64,000 bases of DNA from Dichetophora obliterata (lineage: Eukaryota; Arthropoda; Insecta; Diptera; Sciomyzidae), in the NCBI GenBank assembly GCA_963920525.1, contig OY986438.1, positions 75,919,836 to 75,983,835 of the forward strand, given 5' to 3'. The notes below the pieces were generated by a model. The model saw only the letters and a list, made by a program, of their open reading frames with translations, was not told the DNA's origin and did not search any database. The translations under genes were made by a program, and so were the position numbers. This document shows, piece after piece, positions 10,468-21,383 of this stretch. Positions within the stretch are counted from its first letter, which is position 1; each line of letters opens with the position of its first letter.

Positions 10468-10800
10468 GCCAGGTTAAAAAAGCACAGCTGCAGGATGACC
10501 ACGCCAAGGTAATAAAAACCATTTTTCAGAAGGGTCCGTATGGAAATTATAGAATCAAGGGCGGTTTGGTATACAAAACGGTTTACGGAATGGATTTGCT
10601 GTTAGTTCCAAGTGATATAAAAACGGACATCAGCAGAAATGATCACGATGTAGGCCACTTTGCTACTCAAAAAACAATGCACAGTGTTCGACAAAATTAC
10701 TTTATTCCGCACTTAGAATGTAAAGTGAATAAAATAACTAACAATTACGTGAAATGCATAATATACAACAATAAGTTGGGCAAATAGAAGGATTTTTACA
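10468..10800 (+). pseudogene. gypsy-2 integrase zinc-binding domain
   Basis: The frame at 10566-10787 reads LLLVPSDIKTDISRNDHDVGHFATQKTM in two overlapping parts, then VRQNYFIPHLECKVNKI and NNYVKCIIYNNKLGK. This is the HHCC finger that opens retroviral-type integrases, with His-His at HD.GHF; the pattern C..C is reduced to CIIYN (second Cys lost). It lies directly downstream of the SINE's right target duplication. Confidence 0.75.
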
Positions 10801-10829
10801 TTGCTTTGGAAAAGGAGATTATCCACTAG

Positions 10830-11500
10830 ACATTAGTTGATGCTTTTTCAAAATTTATATGGCTGTTCCCAACAAAATCAACCGGCAGTGATGAAGTTGT
10901 ACGGAAGCTTCAAGTATTATCGGATGTGTTTGGCTACCCCAATCGCATTATCAGTGACAAAGAATCAGCTTTTACGGCAAAGGCATTTGCAGAGCTTTGT
11001 ACTAACAACTACATAGAGCACACCACAACAACAACAGGCGTAGCGCATGGAAATGGTCAGATGGAGAGAATGAACCGTTTGATTATTTCGATTATCGCAA
11101 AACTTACATCAGACGTCCCTTCAAAAAGGTTCAACACGTAGGCAATGTACAAAAAGCGGTCAACTCACATGTACACAACAGTTCGACGAAATTCTCACCT
11201 TTCAAAATTATGTTCGGTTTCAAAAATTATGTTCCAAAAATGCGAAACGAGATCGACTTTAACTTGCTAAACATTCTACAAGAAGAGCTTATCTTGGATA
11301 AAAACAATGAGAGCGAAAAAATAAGAGTTGAGGCAAAACAACATATAACAAAAGCACAGGAGGTATACATGAACAACTTTGACAAGAAAAGAAAAGAAGA
11401 GCGTATCTACAGTGCAAATGACTTAGTAGCGACAAAAATAACACAATTTGTGGCAGGAAAAAAATTAGTAAGTGAGTATCTTAGTCCATAGAATATAAAG
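10830..11500 (+). pseudogene. gypsy-2 integrase core and C-terminal part
   Basis: Residues DAFSKFIWLFPTKSTGSDEV, VFGYPNRIISDKESAFTAKA and HTTTTTGVAHGNGQMERMNR give the D-D-E catalytic core of a retroviral integrase: D in DAFSKF, D in SDKESAF and E in GQMERMNR. The downstream frame at 11210-11491 encodes the charged C-terminal region (VYMNNFDKKRKEERIYSAND). A stop at about 11141 and others separate the parts. In an intact element it would insert the cDNA. Confidence 0.8.
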
Positions 11501-11599
11501 ACAGTCAAAAGAAATGGGCGATACGACGTTCAAAAAGTAGCAGACTTCGAAGGTCCAAACACCAATTCAACCTCTTGCGACTTTAGGAAACCTTAGCTG

Positions 11600-11943
11600 A
11601 TGAACAGTTTTTATTATCGGAGACCGATGATGATCAATTTGAGTGAAAGATGACAAGTTGAGTGAAAGATGCGAGCAGAGTCGGTCGTCAGTTGTCAGCA
11701 GCAGTAGTAAGTTTTTAACCGGCCTTGAACTCTTTCCACTGAGTCTTTTTCAGTAGCAGTAAAAAGAGGCGTTATCGGCCGTTCATAGAAGTAGTTTTGG
11801 CTGTCCTTAGAAGAAGTCTAAGCAGTCGTTAGCGAGCGTCAAATCCAGTAGGTCACTATCAGTTGCTGTAGTCAAATTAAGTTGTAACTATCCGCTGTTG
11901 TAGTTAAATCAGTTGATTCATTATTTTAGTTTAAAAAACAACA
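11600..11943. other. Possible gypsy-2 3' end, non-coding
   Basis: No gene. The sequence follows the integrase C-terminus and includes a gagtgaaagatg motif present twice (11641 and 11661), which could be a polypurine tract next to an LTR start, and many short cagtag and gtcgtt repeats. A second LTR copy is absent, so this stays unproven. Confidence 0.3.
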
Positions 11944-12568
11944 AAACTGTCGAACACCAATGAATATTGAAATAAATAAAGAAGCAACTAGAATAGATGG
12001 CAACCTTGGTAGAGTTGATGGAAGTGATCTATAAATAGCCTACTGCTTTCAAATGTCATATGATTATCAGCCATACAATTCAAAAGAATGAATTAATAAA
12101 TCTGCGACGTCATATACTAATTTAAACAGTGATTTGATCACAGCTTAATCACTCCAAGACTACTGAAGAGGAATATGTAGCGATTTTCGAAACAGACTGT
12201 CTAGTCAGCTAAGTGATTGACTCTATACAGAGTAGTTGTTGTTGTTGTTGTTGTTGTTGCCTTCTTAAAAACTTACTTGATCTAAAGCTCGCAATTTAAT
12301 TCATGTTATAATTTAATAGAACATAAAACTAATTAACTAACTATGGCGGAGAACGGCCAAATAAGTTTAATTAATGTCAAATTAATTATATAATCTAATA
12401 ATTGATCGATTTCGGTCAAAGTCATGTGTAATTGAACATTTGGTTGTGAAAATAGCCTCCTTTCAGTAAGAGCACTAGCTTCTGGCGAAGCAAAAAACTC
12501 GTTTCATTTCTATGGTGCATTTCGACATACTGTCGAACACCAATGAATATTGAAATAAATAAAGAAGC
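11944..12568 (+). repeat. First copy of a ~585-base direct repeat
   Basis: The block starting ctgtcgaacaccaatgaat at 11947 recurs at 12533, so a unit of about 585 bases is present once completely and once partly. The unit holds a TATA-like tataaatagc at about 12030, a (TTG)8 run at 12237-12260 and a segment at 12340-12568 that recurs in inverted orientation at 30680-30910. No protein is encoded. Confidence 0.75.
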
Positions 12569-13430
12569 AACTAGAACTGATGGCAACCTTGGTAAAGTTG
12601 ATGGCGGGGATATATAAATAGCCTACTGCTTTGAAATGTGATATGATTAGCAGCCATACAATTCAAAAGAATGAATTCCTAAATCTGCGATGTCATATAC
12701 TAGTTTAAACAGTGAGTTGATCACAGCTTAATCACTCAAAGACTACTGAAGTGGAATATGTAGCTATATCCGGAAGAGACTGTCTAGTCAGCTAAGTGAT
12801 TGACTCTATACAGAGCTGTTGTTGTTGTTTTTGTTGCCTTCTTAAAAACTTACTTGATCTAAAGCTCGCAATTTAAATTTAATTCATGCTATTTTATGAA
12901 GTTATTATTTTTGTTTAATTTCATAAAGTACTTTTGATTTTTATTAATTGTTAAATTTTATTTAATTTCAAATAAATACTTTACATATATTGATTTTGAC
13001 AAATATTTTGTACCTAATATTTGTAGGCACTGCTTGAATCAGACAAATCGACCTGTAACGTTTATATATCCATACAAATATAGTTATATTTGTGATCTAT
13101 TATTTAAATTATTACATGAATTTAGTTGTGAGCTTTAGATCAAGTCAGATTTTGGAACATAATGAAGAACAGCAACTCTGTACAGAGTCAATTACATAGC
13201 TGACTAGACAGTTTGTTTCGGAAATCGCTACATTTCCTCTTTAGTAATCTTCGAGTGATTAAGCTCTTATCAACTCACTGTTGAAGTCGTATATGATTTC
13301 ACACATGTTTGAAAAAAATTTTCTGAATTTTACATTCAAATCGGCTACTTTATCATATGGCATTTAAAGCAGTATGCTACTTATAGATCATAGCCATCAA
13401 CACTATCAAGAGTTGCCATCTGTTCTAGTT
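12569..13430. repeat. Inverted repeat with ~310-base arms (hairpin element)
   Basis: The left arm 12569-12885 starts aactagaactgatggcaac; the right arm 13118-13430 ends gttgccatctgttctagtt, its reverse complement with about 80% identity over the arm. A loop of about 230 AT-rich bases separates them. The left arm is also a second copy of 11986-12290. The right arm ends exactly where the Foldback-like arm begins at 13431. It may be a non-autonomous DNA element of foldback form. Confidence 0.7.
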
Positions 13431-14014
13431 ACCTATGTGAAGATGGCAGCCCACTTCTAGGAAGGGAATTTATTTTTTTTTTTCATTCGATTGTACTGGG
13501 TGTGTACCTGACTGTACCACCTTAATTTTCGTTTGTACCTTAAGGGGGGAAAAGCTATGGGGGTAAGAAAAATTGGTCCGCAACTCACTTAAAAAAAATA
13601 AATTTTTGGAAAAAATTTTTTTTTATTATATATATATATATATTAGTTAAAACGAAAGGGTACAAACGATTTCTCGTGGGTACAAACGATATAATCGTTA
13701 GAACGAAGGGGTACGAACCATTACTCGTTTGGTACAAACGGGTACAAACGATTTCTCGGTGGCACAAACGGGTACAAACGATTTCTCGTCGGTACACACG
13801 ATATAATCGCTAGAACGAAGGGTATAAACGATTACTCGTTTGGTACAAACGGGTACAAATAATTTATCGGTGGCACAAAAGGGTACAAACGATTTATCGG
13901 TGGTACAAACGGGTACAAACGACTTCTCGTCGGTACAAACAATATAATCGTTAGAACGAAGGGGTACAAACGATTAATCGTTTGGTACAAACTGGTACAA
14001 ACGAATACTCGTTA
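13431..14014 (+). repeat. Left Foldback arm with ggtacaaacg tandem array
   Basis: Unique outer part 13431-13640, then an array to 14014 of variants of ggtacaaacgatttctcg and acgatataatcgttagaac, each core a small near-palindrome (acgatatatcgt type). The larger module with the atataatcg core recurs at about 13687, 13799 and 13949. The array ends in a gtac that became the LTR element's target site. Confidence 0.8.
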
Positions 14015-14018
14015 GTAC

Positions 14019-14215
14019 TGTTGTGATTCACAACGAGGTATTCCCCAAAATATTGTCTTTCTACTAGTGGCCAAGTGCTGGCAATGAAAGTTGATCCACC
14101 GCAACAACTAAGCGAGCGATCAACATTCATTGCATTGCGGCACTTTTATATGAATTCAATGCCAAGGCCAGTCAATTAAAACAAAAATAAGGCAATAAAA
14201 TGAACACTGATCTGA
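14019..14215 (+). repeat. 5' LTR, recognisable part
   Basis: Matches 21396-21590 with very few changes (for example gattcacaacg versus gactcataacg near the start). The match stops at about 14215 right after gaacactgatct. The 3' LTR is 919 bases, so either the 5' LTR has been replaced or deleted downstream of this point, or the two copies differ by an insertion. Confidence 0.75.
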
Positions 14216-14369
14216 GCCGATCAGAGAAAAAAGCAGTGAGCAGAAACAACATTTAAAAGGAATAGAGCAAGTCAGGAAATAAACTTCAACCACGAGAAGT
14301 GTGTGCTGGAAAGCAAAAAAAAAAAATAATAAATATTAGAGCAGAAAAAATTAAAAAGTAAAACAAGAA

Positions 14370-15560
14370 AAGGTGAAAACACCTTCGTAAAATGCTGACA
14401 AAGCTGCGAATACAAAAAAATTTTTTATTGAAAACAACAAAAATTAAAAATTTAAAACAACAAATGGTATAACACCCTTAATAAAGCAGAAAAAATTGGA
14501 AAATTAATGATAAAATAGGTATAAATAGCCTTCCTAACACAACGAAAACAAACAATTAATCCAGATTTGGCAAAATAATGCTATAAAACAACAAAAGGTA
14601 CAAAAACCTTCATAAACAACATTTTTGGCAACATAATATTCTAAAACAACATAAGGTATGAAAACCTTCGTAAAACAACATTTTGATAATATAATATTTT
14701 AAAACAACAAAAGATATAAAAATCTTTCTAAAATCAGAGAAATAATACAACAAAAGGTATAAAACCTTTCTAAATTTTTCTAAACTCAGAAAAGTAATAC
14801 AACAAAAGGTGTTTAGGCCGCAACCCTAAAGGTTAAAGAAAGTAATAGATTAACTTACTACTTTATCGACTCGTTCCAGTATCGATTCTCGATACACGAA
14901 CGAGTCGTTCGATCGGCTTCTCCGACGAGTGAGTTTTGCTTTTTACTGGCATCACAAATTGATTTCCGAAAGTAATACGCTGCATTTTGTAAACCCGCGT
15001 TGAATTAAATATTAAATTAAATATTGCCACTAATTTTAATTAAATAATCACTTATTGATTATCAGCAAGCAATCACTTATTGATTGCCCTCAACATAAAT
15101 ATAGTTTTCTTTAACGCTCCTGTGTATGTACTTCATGCAGTAAGAAGCAGCCATTGTAATTTTCTCCTATTGAAGCCTAACAAATAAAACGTAAGAAATA
15201 AATATTGTACATATAACCTAAGCTAACTAATTACTGGTGTTTTGTTCTTTTTTGTTTTTCTCCGTTTTTCTCCGTTTGGCATATAAACCGAGCACAAATT
15301 GCCCGAAAGTTATATGCAAATAGCTCGACTTACCAAGATTGGCAGCTAAAGGCCAGCGCTCTTTGGTGAATCATATTTCACCGGAACAGACCCAATTGAT
15401 CTGCTCAAAAGGTATAAAAACCTTTAAAAGGCAACAAAAAGCAAGAATTTAATTTTAAAAGACATAAAAACCATTTTAATAGTAATGAAAAATAATTAAG
15501 AAGTTAAAACAACAAAAGGTATAAAAACCTTTCTACAGCAGAAAAATATAACACCAAAAT
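14370..15560 (+). repeat. Dispersed hairpin repeats in the LTR element leader
   Basis: About eleven copies of a short near-palindrome of the type aaaggtataaaaaccttt, often preceded by acaac, occur at roughly 14373, 14464, 14517, 14594, 14646, 14706, 14755, 14808, 15410, 15460 and 15511. Each could fold into a 6-bp stem with a 6-base AT loop. Between them are A-rich spacers and no open frame. The function is unknown; they resemble repeated structural motifs more than coding remnants. Confidence 0.65.
14867..14907 (+). other. Strong hairpin in the LTR element leader
   Basis: Cgactcgttc at 14867-14876 pairs with gaacgagtcg at 14898-14907, and inside it gtatcga (14879-14885) pairs with tcgatac (14889-14895) around a TTC loop; only a CA/AC pair of mismatches separates the two stems. 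That is 17 base pairs in a 41-base span, unlike the AT-rich surroundings. In an RNA of this LTR element it would sit in the 5' leader. Confidence 0.6.
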
Positions 15561-16528
15561 GCATAATAACCTTATAACAGCCTGAAAAATTGATATAATA
15601 AAAAATAAACCAGTTTAACCAGCAAGGACGGGAAGTCCATCTTTAAACGAAGACCAGGTTAACCAGCTATAGGGCTTAAAGCCTCCTGGCAAACAAAAAC
15701 AATATCACCAGCACACACACTTCAACAGTATCTGCATCAAAAACTATAACCGAAAATAAATTAAACGCCGTGACAGTTTTTCCGGCGCACCGATGGACAA
15801 CGCTAAAAAGAAAACACAAGAAAACAACAATCACCCCCAAGTGCCAGGAACTAAGGGATTTAGTAAAATTGTAGAAACAATAAATTAAAACTTATTTGTT
15901 GAACAATATCATATATAGAAATTATAGAAATAAAAGAAAAATTTGTTCATAAAAAAAAGAGAACCTTATGAAAATATCTAGTAAAACAAAGAAGCTAATT
16001 AAAAGAAACTACTATATAATAATAAAACGAATAGTATATCATAAGAAAAGCAAAACAAACATACAAACAAAATAATAAAGAATTAATTGACGAAAATTTT
16101 AACCTCTTCAAGGAGAAAATTTTCTTTGTGTAAGGGGGAGGACCTCTACTAATTTGGGATAGCTACCTTGTCGTGGTGTAGGGGCTTAAATTGCAGCACA
16201 GCGGGCTATGACGACGGGAACCTCGGCTCCAGGGAGCCTTGGTTCCTGATAGGGCCACCCATGTCGTACAGGTTGTTGTGAGGCAATGAACTAAAACTTA
16301 TAACACCCTTAACTCCGGGGTCGAGGGATGGCGCCCACCGAGTTTAAAGTTTGCAGCCAAGGGTATTCTGTGCTGTATTCTAGCGTATCCCCTCTCTGAC
16401 CTGGCCGAACCAGAGAGAAAAACTGGCCTTACCATGGTATTGGGGCTCGCCATGGCCGACCTTTTCTTTCCCCTCTAACCTCATAGCCTCCCGCGCTGCT
16501 CCGGTGGCAAAGGGGGCGTAAGAAAAAG

Positions 16529-17722
16529 ATGATTACAACAAACAAAACAAAAAACCAACCCGCAGTGCTAGGGGATAGCACAGAAGATGAACTGCTTGCC
16601 TCCAGTCAGGAGACAATCGTTGAAGGCACAGGGAGTACCAGCCATAGTACACCTGGGCCTTCTAGTCAAACATTAATTACCACACCCGAGACTACCAGCC
16701 ACAGTGGCTCGACAAAAACATCCACATCCTGCTCCAATGTGACCACCAGCCATAGTGGTCCGAAGAGCAGGAAATCCCACGGCGCGCTACTGAAAGCGAA
16801 ATATACCAAGGCTCTGTTCATTCTTGCCAAGATAGACAAGAATGCGGAGCAGGGTACGGTTCAGGAGCGCGACGTGGAAGACAAACAAAAATGCGAGGCT
16901 ACGATTGATGAGTACCTGAAGTACCAGGCTACTCAGCCTGATGACGCAGCCAATTCAAAGCGAAATCGGTTGCAAGACGTGATCGACAACGCTGCGAAGA
17001 GGGCAAAGGTCAGCGGCAAGTCAACCGTGGCTGAGCAACCGACAACCAGCCAGCGCGCCTTTAGTGAGGTGGCCAGGGATCACCTACAGGTGGCGCTGAT
17101 TGACGCGAACACAAACAGCCACAAGCGGATTTCGGAAGAGTGGGGCAACATCGAAGCCAAGTTGTCCGAGATGGTCATTGAGCATCTTCTCGGCAACAAG
17201 GGTGGTGCGCTTCCATCTTTCGAATCTGCGGATGTAGTGCGAGGATTCCGGGTCATCAAATGCGAGGATCAGTTCTCCAAAGAATTCCTAAGCGAGTGCG
17301 TCTCTAAGATCAGGGACGCATGGGACGGCTTAAGCCTTAAGCTAATCCCGGCTAAGGATATTCCGAGGAGACCTCGTGCTCGCATTTGGTTGCCTAAGAT
17401 GAAGCTTGAGAAAAGCAAGCTCATCGAAATCCTCCAACTGCACAACCCAGACATTCCCATGAACGACTGGGCCGTCATAAAGACTGAGGACCCCCAGCGT
17501 AACAGTATGACCTTCCTACTGCTTATCTCAGACGAGTGCCTGGGTGCTCTGGAGAAAGCGGGCAACACCCTTAGGTTTGGCATCCGTCGTGCCAAACTAA
17601 AGATCTTTAAAGACCCATCCGCGGAAGAAGGCGTCAGCGTCGATGATATCCTCGATTCCCTTACAATCGAGGATCCGACGGTGCCTTCCACGCAGCAGCC
17701 ACAACAACCACCAGCCACGTAA
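16529..17722 (+). CDS. LINE B ORF1, DUF4780-like protein (397 aa)
   Basis: Intact 397-residue protein. Residues 1-90 are Ser/Thr-rich and low-complexity, with repeated TSHSG motifs. Residues ~90-160 are charged and rich in Lys and Asp (KAKYTKALFILAKIDKNAEQ). From about residue 175 the protein matches the DUF4780-type region of LOA-clade ORF1s (FSEVARDHLQVALIDANTNS, then RRPRARIWLP and MNDWAVIKTED). No CCHC knuckle is seen. Such proteins bind the element RNA. The stop TAA at 17720-17722 overlaps the ORF2 start as TAATG, so ORF2 probably depends on termination-reinitiation after ORF1. Confidence 0.9.
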   Translation: MITTNKTKNQPAVLGDSTEDELLASSQETIVEGTGSTSHSTPGPSSQTLITTPETTSHSGSTKTSTSCSNVTTSHSGPKSRKSHGALLKAKYTKALFILAKIDKNAEQGTVQERDVEDKQKCEATIDEYLKYQATQPDDAANSKRNRLQDVIDNAAKRAKVSGKSTVAEQPTTSQRAFSEVARDHLQVALIDANTNSHKRISEEWGNIEAKLSEMVIEHLLGNKGGALPSFESADVVRGFRVIKCEDQFSKEFLSECVSKIRDAWDGLSLKLIPAKDIPRRPRARIWLPKMKLEKSKLIEILQLHNPDIPMNDWAVIKTEDPQRNSMTFLLLISDECLGALEKAGNTLRFGIRRAKLKIFKDPSAEEGVSVDDILDSLTIEDPTVPSTQQPQQPPAT

Positions 17723-18240
17723 TGCCACTATCGGTAATACAGGTTAACCTGCAGCACGCCAGATGTGCTGCTGATAATCTGGCCATCCTCATGATGGAGG
17801 ATGGTATCGACGTGGCCATTATACAGGAACCCTGGGTCAGAGACTCAGCAGTAAAAGGGTTCCAGAACAACCACTACAACATATACTACAAGAGAACAGC
17901 AGGTAAACCAAGAACTTGCATTGTAGCCAAAAAGCACATACACTTATTTCTTCTCCCTAACCTTAGCTCTTCAGACCTGACAGTTGTCAAACTGGAGGGC
18001 GCCAACAATCTATTCATAGCCTCAGCCTATATGGGCCACGACAGGGAAGCTCCTCCAGACGAGGTGAAGCGGTTAGTGGCTACGGCAATGCTGGACAACA
18101 CCACCACAATTTTGGGCTGCGATGCCAATGCGAGACACACACTATGGGGCAGCTCTGAGATAAACACTAGAGGTGAGTTTTTATTCGACTTTATAATTAA
18201 CTCTAACTTAAACATATGCAATAAAGGAAATACACCTAGA
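17722..18240 (+). pseudogene. LINE B ORF2, endonuclease domain (frame broken at the end)
   Basis: Starts at the ATG of TAATG. APE-type endonuclease motifs are VIQVNLQHARCAADNL at the start, VAIIQEPWV (catalytic E), and LGCDANARHTLWGSSEIN (D and N). The frame then runs out of homology at about 18240: after NKGNTP the expected residues are missing, and EVLDITLLSENE continues in frame +3 at 18249, followed by SSFSDHSLILF, the SDH motif. Comparison with LINE A suggests that roughly 20 bases were lost here. The lesion uncouples endonuclease from RT, so this copy cannot make full ORF2. Confidence 0.88.
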
Positions 18241-18248
18241 GTGAGGTC

Positions 18249-21200
18249 TTGGATATTACCCTTCTATCAGAAAACGAGTCTCTAAAAGTAGTCAATTGGA
18301 GAGTTTCGAGCAAAAGTTCCTTCTCGGATCACAGCTTGATCCTCTTTGATTTGAGTCTTGAAACAGGGGCCCCTCTTCCATTTCGTAACCCCAAACGTAC
18401 TGACTGGGCCAAATTTGCCAAAGTGGCTCGCCCAAAAATCCGTTCTTTAGCCTACAAGCAAATCTCAACTGCGGAGGAGTTAGACTCTTCAGTGGAGGCC
18501 CTAGAGCAAACCATGCAGGTTGCCTTTAGAGTCTCATGTCCCATTAGCAGGGGCAAGAAGAAATCTCTTCCTTCGTGGTGGAGCAAAGATTTATCCGACC
18601 TTAGGAAAAGGGTTAGGAAAACTTTCAACTCGTGTCACAGACAGTGTCTTTGGCAACCATACAGAGACATCCTCAAAACCTACAAGAAAGCAATTCGAGA
18701 CGCGAAAAAGCATTCTTGGCAGGAATACACCCAATCGATCGACAATATAAAAGAATCGGCAAGACTAAGCAAAATTCTATCCAAAGAAAGCACCAGTCCA
18801 TCTTTCATTCGGAAAGACGATGGTACGTGGACAGAATCTACCAATGAATCCCTGGAACACTTACTCAACACACACTTTCCCGGCTGCAGGAGCAACTGCA
18901 ATGAGAACTTAGGTATAGAATCACCTGAGGCAACTGCGGCGGTTCCGACTGGCTCCTTTATCTCAATGGAAAGGGTTATCTGGGCCTTAAGCAGCTTCTC
19001 TCCATACAAATCCCCAGGTCCCGATGGCATACTTCCAATAATGTTGCAGAAACTACAAGATGTAGTTGCACCTATTCTACTCTCTATCTTCACTAAGTGT
19101 CTTTGCCTTAACTACACTCCAAGGAGCTGGAGAAGAGTTAAGGTAATATTTATACCCAAAGCTGGGAGGAGAGGTCACGAATCAGCCAAGGATTTTAGAC
19201 CAATAAGCCTCACATCATTCGCACTGAAAACCCTAGAGCGTGTACTGGATATTCATCTCAGGGACGTTCTAAAGGGAGCTAACATATCCAACGCCCAACA
19301 CGCATACCTCAAGGGCAGATCCACAGATACCGCCCTACACGAGGTTATTACCACCATTGAAAGATCAATATACTTTAAACAATACACTCTTGCGGCCTTC
19401 TTAGACATTGAAGGGGCTTTTAACAATATTCATACTAGGGCCATTTTTGATTCTCTTACCAACCTTGGCGTACAAGCACCGGTAAGAAACTGGATAGTCT
19501 CAATGCTCAGAAACAGAATAATCCAGGCAGACCTGGGTGGCTGCCAACTCACAAGATTTGTCAGTAGGGGTACTCCGCAAGGAGGAGTAATCTCCCCCCT
19601 ACTCTGGCTCATCGCCATGAATGAATTTCTTAATACACTAAATTGCAATGGGGTCAAAGTGGTGGCTTATGCGGATGACGTGGTTGTTATGGTGTCAGGA
19701 CTGTTCCCCTCTACGCTCAGTGAGCTAATGGAGGTTGCTTTGGGAAAACTCAGTGTCTGGGCTGCCAGGTGCGGCCTAGGAGTTAACCCTAGCAAGACGG
19801 AACTGATGTTATTCACCACAAAAACCAAAGCGCCACAATTTGTCCTTCCAAAGCTCAATAACCAACCTCTTACACTATCCAGTAGCGCAAAATACCTAGG
19901 TGTCATTCTGGATCCTAAGCTAAGCTGGAAAACTAACATCGAACAAAGGGTCAAGAAGGCCTGTATAGCCTTCTACGCCTGCAAAAAAACCTTTGGTAGA
20001 AAATGGGGTCTTCAACCAAAAATGCTCTTATGGCTATACACAGCAGTAGTGCGACCCATCTTGGCGTATGGTTCACTAGTATGGTGGCCTGCACTGAAAA
20101 AAGCATACAACACAACTAAACTAGCTCGGATCCAGCGATCCGCATGCGTAGGTATCACGGGGGGTATCCGCTCATGCCCCACTGATGCACTTAATGTCCT
20201 GACACATTTACTCCCCATAGATTTACACATTAAGCTTACCGCAACAAACAGTGCAGTCAGACTCCGAGAGTCGTACAACTGGCGAAATAGACCATATGGA
20301 CACAGCAACACTCTTAATCCGCTACCTCGGGAACTGCTTCCTGGAAAAACGGACTACGACACCCCCAAACTCGACTTCACGAAATCCTTTACAACCAAGT
20401 TTCCCACCAGGGTGGAATGGCGCAATGGGGGAATTGATCTAGCCTTCGATGTGTCCTTTTACACGGATGGCTCCAAGATGGAGTGCGGAGTGGGAGCGGG
20501 CATATACTCAGAGAAACTGGGGGTGGCGGACTCGTTTCGTCTACCAAACTCAGCCAGCGTCTTTTTGGAAGCTTGTCGCACCATAAGGAGAGCTAATACC
20601 AACCACCTTAACGCAGCTATTCTGACGGATAGCCAAGCTGCCGTTAAATCTTTAGCTGCGATCAGTACCAACTCCAAACTGGTAAGGCAGTGTAAGGATG
20701 AACTGGCCCGGCTAAGTCACCAACTTAGCATTACCATAATCTGGGTTCCCGGCCATAGGAACATTTATGGTAATGAAAAGGCGGATGAATTGGCCAGGCG
20801 GGGTTCTTCCCTTGACGTTTCCAGAGCGGAACTAGTCGAAGTTCCACTGAACACAGTCAAGGGAGGAATTCGTTCTTACTACTTAACCTTAGCCGGTCGT
20901 AGATGGAGAGAACTACCAACCTGCAGCACATCAAGAAAAATATGGCCCCTCTACAATATAGGCAGAACTCAACAGTTGCTATCAAAGCCCCGGAGCGACA
21001 TAGCCAGATTAACGGCTATTATTACGGGTCACTGGTGCATCGGAGTTCATGCCGAGAGAATCGGACTACCTTTCAACACCCACTGTCGCAGCTGCGATGA
21101 CCCAAATGAAAAAGAAACACTAACACACTTTCTGTGCACCTGCCCGGCCCTGGCCAGGTCCAGACTAGCAACGCTTGGCAGGCCCTTCCTCAGCAACCTA

Positions 21201-21266
21201 GAGGAACTCTCAACAACAAAAATCAACAATCTCCTAACGTTCATCAATCGCACCGGATGGTTATAA
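18249..21266 (+). pseudogene. LINE B ORF2, reverse transcriptase, RNase H and C-terminus
   Basis: A 1005-codon open frame with no stop, but cut off from its start by the frameshift above. RT fingers and palm: PYKSPGPDGILPIMLQ, LAAFLDIEGAFNNI, GTPQGGVISPLLWLIAMN, and catalytic AYADDVVVMV at about 19662. Thumb: KYLGVILDPKLSW. RNase H follows at residues ~735-860 with FYTDGSK, LTDSQAAVKSL and GNEKADELARRG (D, D, D; E in FLEACRTI). The C-terminus has HCRSCDDPNEKETLTHFLC with C..C...H...C spacing, the CCHC-like end of LOA elements. It would copy the element RNA at the nicked target. Confidence 0.9.
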
Positions 21267-21383
21267 CCTAGCAGTGCGCTGCCCAGTCAACCAACAGAAA
21301 CACGAGGTTATGGTATCAAAACGGCTCACTAGAGCTACTTGGATCCTACTTGCATGTAGAATAACCATCTAAACCAACCAACC

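Larger units (their letters stand above)
9828..11600 (+). mobile_element. Second gypsy relic (gypsy-2): RNase H and integrase
   Basis: Plus-strand pol remnant, 5'-truncated at about 9828. RNase H (9834-10080) is followed by the integrase zinc-binding region, integrase core and C-terminal part up to about 11500. A SINE interrupts it at 10114-10451. It is a different family from gypsy-1 as judged by the RNase H residues, and lies in the opposite orientation. Several frameshifts and stops show it is dead. The region 11600-11940 may include the remains of its 3' LTR. Confidence 0.8.
16143..21383 (+). mobile_element. LINE B: nearly intact LOA/Bilbo-type LINE
   Basis: Full-length-looking non-LTR element: 5' UTR 16143-16528, ORF1 16529-17722, ORF2 17722-21266, short 3' UTR and a tail of aaccaaccaacc. 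It is bounded by the 11-bp duplication aagggggagga at 16132-16142 and 21384-21394. The duplicated bases are the polypurine tract of the host LTR element. Except for one lesion at about 18240 the coding capacity is complete. The RNase H domain after RT and the DUF4780-like ORF1 point to the LOA clade of the I group. Confidence 0.92.

Noticed and set aside
13640..14014. Possible CRISPR-like array of short repeats
   Set aside because: Eukaryotic context, no regular spacers, degenerate units, and an inverted counterpart on the other side; it is a Foldback arm.
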